From assembly GCA_026014745.1 (NCBI GenBank), contig JAOZHS010000001.1:744001-808000 (forward strand): 64,000 nt of DNA, written 5' to 3'. The DNA is from Candidatus Bathyarchaeota archaeon (GTDB lineage Archaea > Thermoproteota > Bathyarchaeia > Bathyarchaeales > Bathycorpusculaceae). Of the stretch, positions 24,812-33,483 are shown one piece after another; the stretch's first letter is position 1, and each line of letters starts with the position of its first letter. The notes below the pieces were generated by a model that had not been told where the DNA came from, did no database searches, and saw only the letters and a program-made list of their open reading frames with translations. The position numbers and the translations under genes are program-made.

Positions 24812-25474
24812 TTACTGTGACTGTTTGATGACCATGACGCATAATGCGCCAAATGTCTGCTTGGCCGCGTCTGCGAGGGTGGTCTGGGTGATTTTTTCGT
24901 TTTCTAGGGTGATGTTTTCGCAGACATAAACCGTTGTTTGCTTGTCTACGCCTTTTGTAAGCAGGTAGGCGGCTATGTCGCGGGGCGCAAACGCCTTGGA
25001 TGAAGGCAGCAGCAACACGTTTTTGCCGTCCTTGACAGCTAAGGCAAGTTCCTCTTTTTCTTCCTCAGTGACTGTGCCTTCATGGAACGTGAAGAACCGT
25101 GCACAATCCCAACTGATGTTTAACCGCGCCGCAGAAGCCTGAATCGAGCTAACCCCCGCCACAACGTGGACATCGGTGGCATCAAATAATCCGCTTTCCA
25201 ACACTGTGTGCAGTAAGCCTGAGAAGCCCGGGTCGCCCGTAGAGAGTAACGCAACAGATTTGCCGCCCCTTACGGCTCTTGCCGCAGCTTTGAGAGAGTC
25301 GACGAGGTTTTTGGCAGTTAAAACGATGGATTCGCCTTTGAGGTCGCTTCTGAAAAGTGCGAGGCTTCTCTGCGCGCCAATTACTAACTGTGCTTCTGTG
25401 ACGGTTCGCCGCGCTGCTGGGGTAACGTAATCCGCTGAGCCTGGACCGACGCCAACTATGTTAAGTTTAGCCAC
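24812..25474 (-). CDS. cbiE: Cobalt-precorrin-7 C5-methyltransferase
   Basis: About 220 residues: SAM-binding N-terminus LNIVGVGPGSADYVTPAARR, then VALLSTGDPGFSGLLHTVLE and VVAGVSSIQASAARLNISWD. This is CbiE, which methylates C5. I place the start at GTG 25474 with AGGTG upstream; the longer frame begins at GTG 25483. It overlaps the 3' end of cbiD. Confidence 0.93.
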   Translation of the reverse strand: MAKLNIVGVGPGSADYVTPAARRTVTEAQLVIGAQRSLALFRSDLKGESIVLTAKNLVDSLKAAARAVRGGKSVALLSTGDPGFSGLLHTVLESGLFDATDVHVVAGVSSIQASAARLNISWDCARFFTFHEGTVTEEEKEELALAVKDGKNVLLLPSSKAFAPRDIAAYLLTKGVDKQTTVYVCENITLENEKITQTTLADAAKQTFGALCVMVIKQSQ

Positions 25475-26553
25475 GGCTTGCACCTAGCATTCTCATCCAT
25501 GCCAAGGACTTTGCCATCCATGGCAACAATAACCACGCTTATCTTAATCTTATTTTCCACACGGTCACTCACCCGCTGATGCACTCGCGCTGCGATGCGG
25601 TTGTATGTGGCTTCAAGTAGGTCTGTGCCACGAAGGATCTCGGTGGCTTCATCGGAGGTGTTGGCTGCTAGCAGTTCATTGATGATTTCCTGCTTTACTC
25701 CGACTGCGGCAGCGTAGGAGGCGATGACTTCGTTGCGTGCGTCGCCGACTTTGTGATGAGTGTTAAAGATGTTTGCTGCCAACTTAACGAGTTTGCCACT
25801 GTGACCCAAAACAATGATTTCCTTAACGCCCTTCTCAACAGCCTTGTCCAGCATGTAGCCGACGAAGTCGCCTGTCTGCACAATCGCATCTTCGGGTACT
25901 CCAAAGTTTTGTTTAGCGATGCGTTCTCCGATGTTGCCGGGCACAAAAAAGATGCGCTTGTATCCACGTGCGAGTGCGACATCGATTTGGGGAACCAGTG
26001 AACGTCTGCAGGCTTCAAGTGATAGGGGTTTGACGACTCCTGTGGTGCCAAGAATGGAGACGCCGTCTTTAATGCCCAGCTTTGCGTTCATGGTTTTTTT
26101 GGCGATGTTGGCTCCTTCGGGTGCTTCGATGAGGATTTCTGCGCCTTTGCCCGCTGGGAGTGCTTCTTTGACGGCTTCAGTTATCATGCTTCGGGGAACA
26201 GGGTTTATGGCTCCTTCCCCTATGGGTACCTGTAATCCGGGTTTGGTGACTTTGCCTATGCCGACGCCGCTTGTTATGGTGATTTTGCCATCGTCAGTTA
26301 CTTTGACGGTGGCGGTTATGTCCATTTTGTCGGTGGCGTCTATATCTTGCCCCGCGTCTTTGACGGCTACGGCTTTGGCGGTGTCTGCGCCAAGTTTTTG
26401 GCTGGATTTCACTGGAATTTCAAAACGTAACCCAATGGGCGTGGGGATGACGACGCGGTCCACGGGGTCTTTTAGTGCGGCGATGGTTGCGGCTTTGGCT
26501 GCTGCGGCGGCTGTTGCACCCGTAGTTATGCCGTATTTCAAAAACCGCGTCAT
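25456..26553 (-). CDS. cbiD: Cobalt-precorrin-5B C1-methyltransferase
   Basis: A 365-residue CbiD, unique to the anaerobic (early cobalt insertion) route. The N-terminus has KYGITTGATAAAAAKAA, a mark of CbiD. VGIGKVTKPGLQVPIGEGAI and FVPGNIGERIAKQNFGV follow. It methylates C1 using SAM. Its presence shows this cluster runs the oxygen-independent pathway. It begins 10 bp after the cbiX-cbiC fusion ends and overlaps cbiE. Confidence 0.95.
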   Translation of the reverse strand: MTRFLKYGITTGATAAAAAKAATIAALKDPVDRVVIPTPIGLRFEIPVKSSQKLGADTAKAVAVKDAGQDIDATDKMDITATVKVTDDGKITITSGVGIGKVTKPGLQVPIGEGAINPVPRSMITEAVKEALPAGKGAEILIEAPEGANIAKKTMNAKLGIKDGVSILGTTGVVKPLSLEACRRSLVPQIDVALARGYKRIFFVPGNIGERIAKQNFGVPEDAIVQTGDFVGYMLDKAVEKGVKEIIVLGHSGKLVKLAANIFNTHHKVGDARNEVIASYAAAVGVKQEIINELLAANTSDEATEILRGTDLLEATYNRIAARVHQRVSDRVENKIKISVVIVAMDGKVLGMDENARCKPWLNLT

Positions 26554-26563
26554 ATTGGTCCTC

Positions 26564-27643
26564 CTAAGCTTTGGCTTCTGCCATGTTTAGTAAAGCGTTA
26601 AAGATAGCTACGGCGATGGTGCTGCTTCCTTTACGTCCCCGCGTAATCATGTAGGGCACGTCTAGTTTGGCGATGACTTCTTTGGATTCCGCTGCTCCTA
26701 CATATCCGACTGGTACCGCAACGATTAGGGCTGGTTTTATTGCGCCTTTTTTGATTTGTTCGGCGAGTTCAAAGGCTGCGGTTGGCGCGTTGCCGATTAA
26801 AAATATGGCTCCGTCTGCGCCGTCTGCAACAGCTAAACGCACGGCGGCTGTTGAACGGGTAATTGCCTCTTCTGTTGCCATTTTGGATGCTCGGGGGTCA
26901 CTGATGTAGCTTAAGATTTGTCCGCCGAACCGTTGCACGCGTCCTTCGTGGATGCCTGCCTGAATCATTTTGGTATCTGTGATAACTTTGGCGCCTGCCT
27001 TAATCGCCGCGACGCCCGCTTCCACGGCTCCGTCGCTGATGACAAGGAGCTTGGCAAATTCGGGGTCGGCTGTGGTGTGGACGACGCGTTCGATAATTGG
27101 GATTTGGCTTTTGGGCGCTTTGTCTAGGACATCTTGGATTTCTGGGCGGATTAGCGTCATGCTTTGGTCATAAATTTTGGTTGACGTAGCTGGGTAGGTG
27201 GCTATGGGGGCGCCTTTGAAGGGTGCGTGGCGGTGTTCCCAGTCGTCGCCTAATGCTTTGAGGGCTTTCTCTTCTAGGATGACGGCGATGCATTCGTCTG
27301 CGCCTATGGGTTCGCCGTAGAAAAGTTCGATGCCTCTTTCGGAGAGTTTTGATTCTTGGTTTTTAACCTCAATCATTTCTGGGATTTCTTGCGTTGTATG
27401 CACTCCAGCCGCTAAAAACACGGGCACCAAAACGATTTTGTTCACGCCCTTTTTGGCAAGGGCATCGATTGCTTCGGGTATGGTGGGTGTGTTGCGTATC
27501 ATAAAGGCAATCTCCACCATCTTGAATGCTGAACGCATCCGCAGAATCTCCGCTAACTTTTCGAGATTCTCTTGGTTATGCGGCAGTTTGCTGCCATGCC
27601 CAATAAGTATTAAACCGACATTATCCAAGGCTGCTTTTGGCAA
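26564..27643 (-). CDS. cbiXC: CbiX-CbiC fusion: cobaltochelatase plus precorrin-8X methylmutase
   Basis: About 359 residues combining two steps. Residues 9-125 are a small CbiX-type sirohydrochlorin cobaltochelatase (LILIGHGSKLPHNQ, with His16 and His82 as likely metal ligands), which inserts cobalt. Residues 140-359 are CbiC, cobalt-precorrin-8 methylmutase (IPIIERVVHTTADPEFAKLL with catalytic His189; RVQRFGGQILSYI), which moves the C11 methyl to C12. The fusion links the first and last ring-synthesis steps. I prefer the TTG at 27643, one base after the hemA stop, with GGAG upstream; a longer frame to 27703 would overlap hemA by about 59 bp. Confidence 0.92.
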   Translation of the reverse strand: MPKAALDNVGLILIGHGSKLPHNQENLEKLAEILRMRSAFKMVEIAFMIRNTPTIPEAIDALAKKGVNKIVLVPVFLAAGVHTTQEIPEMIEVKNQESKLSERGIELFYGEPIGADECIAVILEEKALKALGDDWEHRHAPFKGAPIATYPATSTKIYDQSMTLIRPEIQDVLDKAPKSQIPIIERVVHTTADPEFAKLLVISDGAVEAGVAAIKAGAKVITDTKMIQAGIHEGRVQRFGGQILSYISDPRASKMATEEAITRSTAAVRLAVADGADGAIFLIGNAPTAAFELAEQIKKGAIKPALIVAVPVGYVGAAESKEVIAKLDVPYMITRGRKGSSTIAVAIFNALLNMAEAKA

Positions 27644-27644
27644 G

Positions 27645-28931
27645 TTAATTTTTCTCCGTTTTCTCAAATAACTTGACCGCTGTTTCGATGAATTGAGAAT
27701 CACCGTTTTTAGCGGCTGCCCTCAAGTTCTCAACAATAGGAATAAAGGTTTGCTTGAGTAAAATGGAAGTTAAATCTTCAAGTATGCGTTTTTTGCGGTC
27801 ATCTACTTCGCCAAGCATATTCAATGCGGTGGTTAGTTCTCGCTGGCGCACCTGCTCTGCTTCTGAGAGCAACTCGGAGATGATGAGGCGCACCGAGAAA
27901 CTCTTCATGTCATTCTCTAAGGTGACGATTTCTACTTCGAGGATTTGCTCGGCTTTTTCAATGGCGCTTTCCCGCTGTGCCCTATTTTTATCTGCAATCA
28001 ACTGCAAGTCATCGATGTTGTAGAGTTTGGTGTGGGTGACATCCGAAACTGTTTTCTCGACGTTGCGGGGGTTTGAAATGTCAATAATAACTATGTTGTT
28101 GGGGTTAGTGCGTTTCAGCATTAACCTTGAGATGATTTCTTCAGTTAACAAGTAATGTGGCGCGGAAGTGGAGCAAATCACCACGTCAGCATCCACGAGC
28201 ACTTCATCAAACTGATTAAACTTTACTGCTTGACCCTTGAGGTCAAATGCAAGTTTCACAGCGCGGTCATAGGTGCGGTTTGCAATGAAGATGGGTTTGA
28301 GGCAGCGGCGGGCAAGCGCTTTAGCGACTAAGGTTCCGATTTCGCCTGCGCCCATGACAAGGATTTTTTTGTCCTCCAAGTTCCCTAGCAAATTGACGGC
28401 TAATTCGACGGCTGCAGAGCCAATGGATATGGCGCCTTTGTTGATGCCGGTTTCGTTACGGACTCGTCGACCCACGGTCATGGCTCGGTTGAATAGGTGT
28501 TTAAATATTGGGCCGATGGCTTTGGCGTTTTCGGCTTCAAGAAAGGCGTCCCATGTTTGGTTGAGGATTTGGTCTTCTCCGATAACCATGGACTCCATGC
28601 CTGATGTGACGCGGAGCAGATGGTTAAGCGCGTCGTTGTCGATGCTTACTTCGATGGCTTGGAAGGCTTCTTCAGCGTTTTGGCCTGCCCTATTGGCAAA
28701 GTATTCTTTGACGGTTTTCGCAGTGGTTTCTGTTTCTTCCGCTACCAAAAACAGTTCAATGCGGTTGCAGGTCTGCAAAATCAAGCATTCCTCCACGTTT
28801 TCAATTGCTTTGAGCTCGGCGTATCCTTGGGGTTTTTCCTTGAACGCGACAGCCTCCATTAAGGGTACGCGGGCTGTCTTGTGGGTTATGCGTACATTGA
28901 TAATGTGGTCAACCTTTGCCGAGGAATGCAT
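27645..28931 (-). CDS. hemA: Glutamyl-tRNA reductase
   Basis: A 428-residue HemA, the first committed step of C5 tetrapyrrole synthesis: reduces glutamyl-tRNA to glutamate-1-semialdehyde with NADPH. Active-site Cys55 lies in LQTCNRIEL. The tRNA/catalytic part has GEDQILNQTWDAF and GRRVRNETGINKGAISIGSAAV. The NADP fold begins ILVMGAGEIGTLVAKAL. The C-terminal helix is the dimerisation domain. Its ATG lies about 25 bp below the shared TATA box (28951-28961), so the message is probably leaderless. It heads the leftward cobalamin operon; the next enzyme, hemL, is in the rightward arm. Confidence 0.97.
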   Translation of the reverse strand: MHSSAKVDHIINVRITHKTARVPLMEAVAFKEKPQGYAELKAIENVEECLILQTCNRIELFLVAEETETTAKTVKEYFANRAGQNAEEAFQAIEVSIDNDALNHLLRVTSGMESMVIGEDQILNQTWDAFLEAENAKAIGPIFKHLFNRAMTVGRRVRNETGINKGAISIGSAAVELAVNLLGNLEDKKILVMGAGEIGTLVAKALARRCLKPIFIANRTYDRAVKLAFDLKGQAVKFNQFDEVLVDADVVICSTSAPHYLLTEEIISRLMLKRTNPNNIVIIDISNPRNVEKTVSDVTHTKLYNIDDLQLIADKNRAQRESAIEKAEQILEVEIVTLENDMKSFSVRLIISELLSEAEQVRQRELTTALNMLGEVDDRKKRILEDLTSILLKQTFIPIVENLRAAAKNGDSQFIETAVKLFEKTEKN

Positions 28932-28950
28932 GGTTGGATAAACCGACCGG

Positions 28951-28961
28951 CTTAAATATAA
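28951..28961. promoter_or_regulatory. Shared bidirectional TATA region between the two tetrapyrrole arms
   Basis: CTTAAATATAA lies in the 64-bp gap between hemA (leftward) and the CobQ-like gene (rightward). It is about 25 bp from the hemA ATG and about 40 bp from the rightward ATG, so one AT-rich core seems to serve both directions. Confidence 0.5.
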
Positions 28962-28995
28962 CGTTTACGGTAAATACCTCGCGGGGTACTTAGAG

Positions 28996-30558
28996 ATGGT
29001 TTTGCGACACAGAATCGGCTTAGTTTATCTTCCAGGAGCGCTTCCCTGCTTTGAAGACTTCGGAAACCTCCCCACAGACTTAGTCGGCGCCGACGCCCAA
29101 GTCGACGGCAAGCCTGCATCAGAGGTTTTAGACATGCTAATAATTCCCGGCGGCAGCCTCGTCGAATCCGGAACTGTCAACCCGCAAGTAGCAGCAGAAA
29201 TAAACAAGATGGCGCAATCAGGCAAGTTTGTGCTCGGCGTCTGCTCGGGCTTCCAAGTGCTTGCCAACCAAACCGACGTCGGGCGCCTATCCACAATACC
29301 CGTCACCCGTGAAGGGATGGGGTTACTTGACGCTGAGTTTAAGCCGTTGGTCTGCACTGACCGCGTCGAAGCCTCCGTCGTCGACAAAAGCTTCATCACC
29401 CAAACACTCGGGGCAACCGTGCGGGGTTTCCATTGTCACACTTACGGTCAAATCGAGTTAGGCCCCAATGCACGCCCCATAATTGTAACCCACGCAAAAC
29501 GTCTCAACTACAAAAAGAACCCCAAAGACCTTGTCTCAGGCGTTGCCAACAAACAGGGCAACGTAGTGGGCGTCTTTATCCACGGTCTCCTTGACAAGAA
29601 CCCAACCATACTTGAGAGCATCACCCAATCCTTGGGTATAGACGCCTCTGAGTTAGCGGAGATTCGAGAAGCAAACGCCAAGCTTCTGGCACAAATTAAA
29701 GGCGAGGTCGGAGTTGCCACGAATGTTCGTCAAGCCGAAGCCAATCATGAGGCTCCGCGGATGTTGATGTTGACGGCGACGGGTAGCGGAAGCGGCAAAA
29801 CCTTCATCGTGACAGGCATCGCGGGCGCGCTCAAAAAGCGGGGCTACAACGTGGGCGTCATCAAAGTTGGCGGAGACATCCGAGACGCCGTTTCTAGCCT
29901 CTATCTCATCAAGGAACCCATCAAAGACTACTCTTCCATCAAAATCGGCGAAAGCGGCTGGACCCCCCTTGAAGAGGCTGTTGGTGAAGCTTCCAAAAAA
30001 TACAATTTCTTGCTCGTCGAAGGCGCCATGTCTGCATTCACGGGGTTGTTAAACGAGAACTATAAACGTCCCATGTCCACCGCCGAAGTCGCCGCGGCAT
30101 TAGGCGCTTCAACAGTCGTCATCGTGGGCTGTGACAAAGAAGGCATCGAGGGCGCACTAATAAACACCCTCAACTACGTCAACGTCCTAAAAGAACTCGG
30201 CGTAAAAGTCACAGGCGTCATCCTCAACAAGCTCCGCGTAAGCTACATAAGCGATGAAATACGACAAATCATGTCCAAAGCATTCCGCAACGCGGGGATA
30301 GAGTTGATTGGTATGGTGCCACGTTTGGATTTGGAGGGGCGTGGGATGATTCCTGAAATTGAAATCCGCTACGAAGACTTCGGCGCGCAAGCCATCGATG
30401 CAGCTGAAAAAAACATTGACCTTGATTTGCTTGCCAAGATTGCCACGGCGCCCTCTATGACGCAGGTTGATTATGCGGCGTTTATGGAAAAGTTCAAAAC
30501 GCTACTAACCCACTATACCCTTAATGCTTCTGCAGGTGGCAAACCCCCAAGTTGCTAA
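28996..30558 (+). CDS. CobQ/CbiA-like amidotransferase with permuted domain order
   Basis: A 520-residue protein in which the glutamine amidotransferase domain comes first. Cys83 (LGVCSGFQVLA), HCHTYGQIELG and His196 (GVFIHGLLDKN) are the class I triad context of CobQ-type GATase_3 domains. The P-loop (deethiobiotin-synthetase-like) domain comes second: ATGSGSGKTFIVTG (about 261-274), VGVIKVGGDIRD and VEGAMSAFTGL. In canonical CbiA/CobB and CobQ the P-loop domain is N-terminal. All elements expected of a cobyrinate or cobyric acid amidating enzyme are present, but the product is uncertain: CbiA, CobQ, or an amidase for another tetrapyrrole. It is the first gene of the rightward arm. Confidence 0.88.
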   Translation: MVLRHRIGLVYLPGALPCFEDFGNLPTDLVGADAQVDGKPASEVLDMLIIPGGSLVESGTVNPQVAAEINKMAQSGKFVLGVCSGFQVLANQTDVGRLSTIPVTREGMGLLDAEFKPLVCTDRVEASVVDKSFITQTLGATVRGFHCHTYGQIELGPNARPIIVTHAKRLNYKKNPKDLVSGVANKQGNVVGVFIHGLLDKNPTILESITQSLGIDASELAEIREANAKLLAQIKGEVGVATNVRQAEANHEAPRMLMLTATGSGSGKTFIVTGIAGALKKRGYNVGVIKVGGDIRDAVSSLYLIKEPIKDYSSIKIGESGWTPLEEAVGEASKKYNFLLVEGAMSAFTGLLNENYKRPMSTAEVAAALGASTVVIVGCDKEGIEGALINTLNYVNVLKELGVKVTGVILNKLRVSYISDEIRQIMSKAFRNAGIELIGMVPRLDLEGRGMIPEIEIRYEDFGAQAIDAAEKNIDLDLLAKIATAPSMTQVDYAAFMEKFKTLLTHYTLNASAGGKPPSC

Positions 30559-31202
30559 TTGACCTAAAAGTCGACGGCAAAACCATCATCGTAGTCGGCG
30601 GAGGCGCTGAAGCCTACCGCAAAACACAAAGCTTTGTCGATTCAGGTGCCACGATTTGGATAATCAGCAAAGAATTCAACCCCGACATCTTGAAGCTTGG
30701 CGAGCAAAAACGGGTGGCGCTGCTCAAAACTGAAATTAAGGATGCTAAAGCGTTTGTTGACAGCTTAAACCCCAAACCCGATTTATTGTTTGCAGTCACC
30801 GACAATAGCAAACTCAACGAAGAACTCGTTGAGGCGGCGCTGTCTTTTGGCTGCTTGGTCTACTCCGTCGACAACCCCGCCATCAGTGACTTTATTTTGC
30901 CTGCAGTTGCACATGTCGGCGACGTGAAGGTAGCGGTTTCTACAGGCGGCAAAAGCCCCGCGATGGCACATATGCTTCGAGAACGCATCGAGAAACTAAT
31001 CACGCCGCAAGATCTGCTTGAAATCGAGCTCCAAACCTCCATGCGTAGTCACCTTAAAGGTGTGGTGTCTGACCCTAAGGTTAGGAGCAAGTTGTTATAT
31101 GAGATCCTAAATAACAGTAACATCCAAAAGCTTCTATGTGAAGGGAAACTTCAGGAAGCCCAAGATTTAGCTATGAAACTAATCATGGATAAGGAGATGT
31201 AA
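30552..31202 (+). CDS. Precorrin-2 dehydrogenase (Met8p/CysG-N-like)
   Basis: A 216-residue NAD-dependent dehydrogenase of the CysG N-terminal family. It has the Rossmann motif IIVVGGGAEAYRKTQSF and LLFAVTDNSKLNEEL (catalytic Asp region), and VKVAVSTGGKSPAMAHMLRE. It oxidises precorrin-2 to sirohydrochlorin and supplies the substrate for the CbiX domain and for siroheme. Start is TTG at 30552, overlapping the end of the preceding gene by 7 bp; AGGTGG lies upstream. The methylase domain found in full CysG is absent and is supplied by separate cobA. Confidence 0.93.
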   Translation: MLIDLKVDGKTIIVVGGGAEAYRKTQSFVDSGATIWIISKEFNPDILKLGEQKRVALLKTEIKDAKAFVDSLNPKPDLLFAVTDNSKLNEELVEAALSFGCLVYSVDNPAISDFILPAVAHVGDVKVAVSTGGKSPAMAHMLRERIEKLITPQDLLEIELQTSMRSHLKGVVSDPKVRSKLLYEILNNSNIQKLLCEGKLQEAQDLAMKLIMDKEM

Positions 31203-31204
31203 GT

Positions 31205-32185
31205 GTGAGTTTTCCAACAGTACGTATGAGGCGTCTACGCAGAACCGCAGCGTTGCGGACCACGCTCAACCAAGTGACGATTCAACCCAGCCACTTAATC
31301 TACCCAATTTTCGTCGAAGAAGGCATCAAGGCACCAGTGCCCATTAACTCTATGCCCGGCTACTTCCGTCTACCCCTCTCAAAGGTAGTGGAAGAAGGCA
31401 AAGCCGCCCTAACCCAAGGCGTCAAATCAGTGCTGCTATTCGGCATCCCCGCCAAAAAAGACGAAACCGCAACCAGCGCATACGACAAAGACGGCATCGT
31501 ACAAGAAGCCATCCGCAAACTAAAAGCCGCATTCGGCGAAGAACTCGTCGTCATCGGCGACGTATGCCTCTGCGAATACACCAGCCACGGCCACTGCGGA
31601 ATCATAAAAGACGGCACAGTCCAAAACGACCCCACCCTTGAGCTCCTCGGCAAAGTAGCGGTTAGCTACGCTGAAGCAGGCGTCGATATTGTAGCGCCCT
31701 CTGCTATGATGGATGGACAAGTCGGAGCAATCCGCGAGGCGCTTGACGAAGCAGGCTATGACCAAACCCCAATCATGGCGTACGCAGCCAAATACGCTTC
31801 AGGCTTCTATGGGCCGTTTCGTGAAGCCGCTGAATCTACCCCCAAGTTTGGCAACCGTCGAAGTTACCAGATGAGCCAAGGCAGCCAATCTGAAGCGATG
31901 CGTGAAATCGAACTTGACATCGCCGAAGGCGCGGATTTGATTATGGTTAAACCCGCCCTTGCTTACCTTGATATCATTGCGTTGGCGAAGGCTAATTTCG
32001 ATGTGCCCCTCGTCGCCTACAACGTGAGCGGCGAATACAGCATGGTCAAAGCTGCAGCGCAAAACGGCTGGATAGACGAAAAAACCATAACTAACGAAAT
32101 CTTAACCGCCATCAAACGCGCAGGCGCAGACCTCATCATAACCTACCACGCTAAAAACGCAAAAGAATGGATGACTCAACCGTGA
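31205..32185 (+). CDS. hemB: Porphobilinogen synthase (ALA dehydratase)
   Basis: A 326-residue HemB, condensing two 5-aminolevulinate molecules. Schiff-base lysines are Lys196 (AAKYASGFYG) and Lys249 (MVKPALAYLD). The metal site is the cysteine-rich zinc type: Cys121, Cys123 and Cys131 in DVCLCEYTSHGHCG. Start GTG at 31205 follows AAGGAGATG and the previous stop after two bases. It overlaps the start of hemL. Confidence 0.97.
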   Translation: MSFPTVRMRRLRRTAALRTTLNQVTIQPSHLIYPIFVEEGIKAPVPINSMPGYFRLPLSKVVEEGKAALTQGVKSVLLFGIPAKKDETATSAYDKDGIVQEAIRKLKAAFGEELVVIGDVCLCEYTSHGHCGIIKDGTVQNDPTLELLGKVAVSYAEAGVDIVAPSAMMDGQVGAIREALDEAGYDQTPIMAYAAKYASGFYGPFREAAESTPKFGNRRSYQMSQGSQSEAMREIELDIAEGADLIMVKPALAYLDIIALAKANFDVPLVAYNVSGEYSMVKAAAQNGWIDEKTITNEILTAIKRAGADLIITYHAKNAKEWMTQP

Positions 32186-33483
32186 CCCAATCCAAATCCG
32201 AAGCGCTGTTTTTACGCGCCAAAAAAACCCTGCCCGGCGGCGTAAACAGCCCCGTCCGAGCCTTCGCACCCTACCCCTTCTTCGTCGACCACGCAGAGGG
32301 CTCCAAACTCTTTGACGTCGACGACAAATCCTACGTCGATTACTGCATGTCCTATGGCGCAATGCTGTTGGGACACGCAAACCCCGAAATCCTTGACGCC
32401 GTAAAAGCACGCCTATCAAAGGGTACCCTTTATGGCGCTCCAACCGAGTTGGAAGTCGACTTCGCAGAATTAATCAGCCAAGTCTCCCCCTGCATGGAGA
32501 TGATGCGGCTAGTAAACAGCGGCACCGAAGCCACCATGCATGCTGTACGCGCAGCAAGAGGCTACACGAACCGCAAAAAAATAATCAAATTCGAAGGATG
32601 CTTCCACGGCAGCCACGACAACGTGCTCGTTAAAGCGGGGTCGGGCGCAGCCACTTTTGGAACTCCCACTTCGCTGGGTGTACCTGAAGAAACCACACAG
32701 AACACCATCGTGCTCCCCTACAACGACGAAGCCGCCTTAGAAGAAACTTTTAAGGCATATGGCAACGAAATCGCAGCAATCATCGTTGAACCCGTCATGG
32801 GCAACGTCGGCTTGATTTTACCAAAAAAAGACTACCTACCTTACCTCAGAAAAATAACCAGCCAAAACGGCACCGTACTCATATTTGACGAAATCATCAC
32901 AGGCTTCCGCCTCGCCCTCGGCGGCGCACAAGAATACTTCGGCGTCACCCCCGACATGGCAACCCTCGGCAAAGTGCTCGGCGGCGGCTTCCCTCTGGCA
33001 GCGTTTGGCGGCAAAAAAGAAATCATGCAAAACATCAGCCCAGTGGGTAAAATCTACCAAGCTGGAACCTTCAGCGGCAACCCAGTCTCCGCAACGGCAG
33101 GCTACACCATCCTCAAAATCCTAAAGCAGAGGAAAAACGAGATTTACCCCAAGCTGGAACGAAACGCAGGCGAACTCAAAAAATCCCTCATCGACCAAGC
33201 CGCAGCCCTCAAACTTCCCGTAAAGGTCTACAGCGTCGCCTCGCTCTACCAAATCTTCTTCGCCAACACCAACGTCATCGATTACGCCTGCGCTAAACAC
33301 AGCGACGCAGCAATGTTTGACGCATACTTCCATGAACTCCTAAAACAAGGCGTCTTTATCCCCCCCTCACAGTACGAAACCTGCTTTGTCAGCGCCGCCC
33401 ACACAGAAGACGACCTCAAATTCACTAAAAACGCCTTCGCCCAAGCCCTCAACGCAGCAGCAAAAACGAGGAAAACCCCATGA
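32182..33483 (+). CDS. hemL: Glutamate-1-semialdehyde 2,1-aminomutase
   Basis: About 433 residues of PLP-dependent HemL. The N-terminus SKSEALFLRAKKTLPGGVNS is diagnostic. RLVNSGTEATMHAVRAARGY and KFEGCFHGSHDN bind PLP, and the lysine of TLGKVLGGGFPLAAFGG forms the Schiff base. I prefer the GTG at 32182, which overlaps the hemB stop as GTGA with GGATGA upstream; an ATG at 32167 would add five residues. It converts the HemA product to 5-aminolevulinate. The stop overlaps the hemC ATG by 4 bp. Confidence 0.96.
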   Translation: MTQSKSEALFLRAKKTLPGGVNSPVRAFAPYPFFVDHAEGSKLFDVDDKSYVDYCMSYGAMLLGHANPEILDAVKARLSKGTLYGAPTELEVDFAELISQVSPCMEMMRLVNSGTEATMHAVRAARGYTNRKKIIKFEGCFHGSHDNVLVKAGSGAATFGTPTSLGVPEETTQNTIVLPYNDEAALEETFKAYGNEIAAIIVEPVMGNVGLILPKKDYLPYLRKITSQNGTVLIFDEIITGFRLALGGAQEYFGVTPDMATLGKVLGGGFPLAAFGGKKEIMQNISPVGKIYQAGTFSGNPVSATAGYTILKILKQRKNEIYPKLERNAGELKKSLIDQAAALKLPVKVYSVASLYQIFFANTNVIDYACAKHSDAAMFDAYFHELLKQGVFIPPSQYETCFVSAAHTEDDLKFTKNAFAQALNAAAKTRKTP

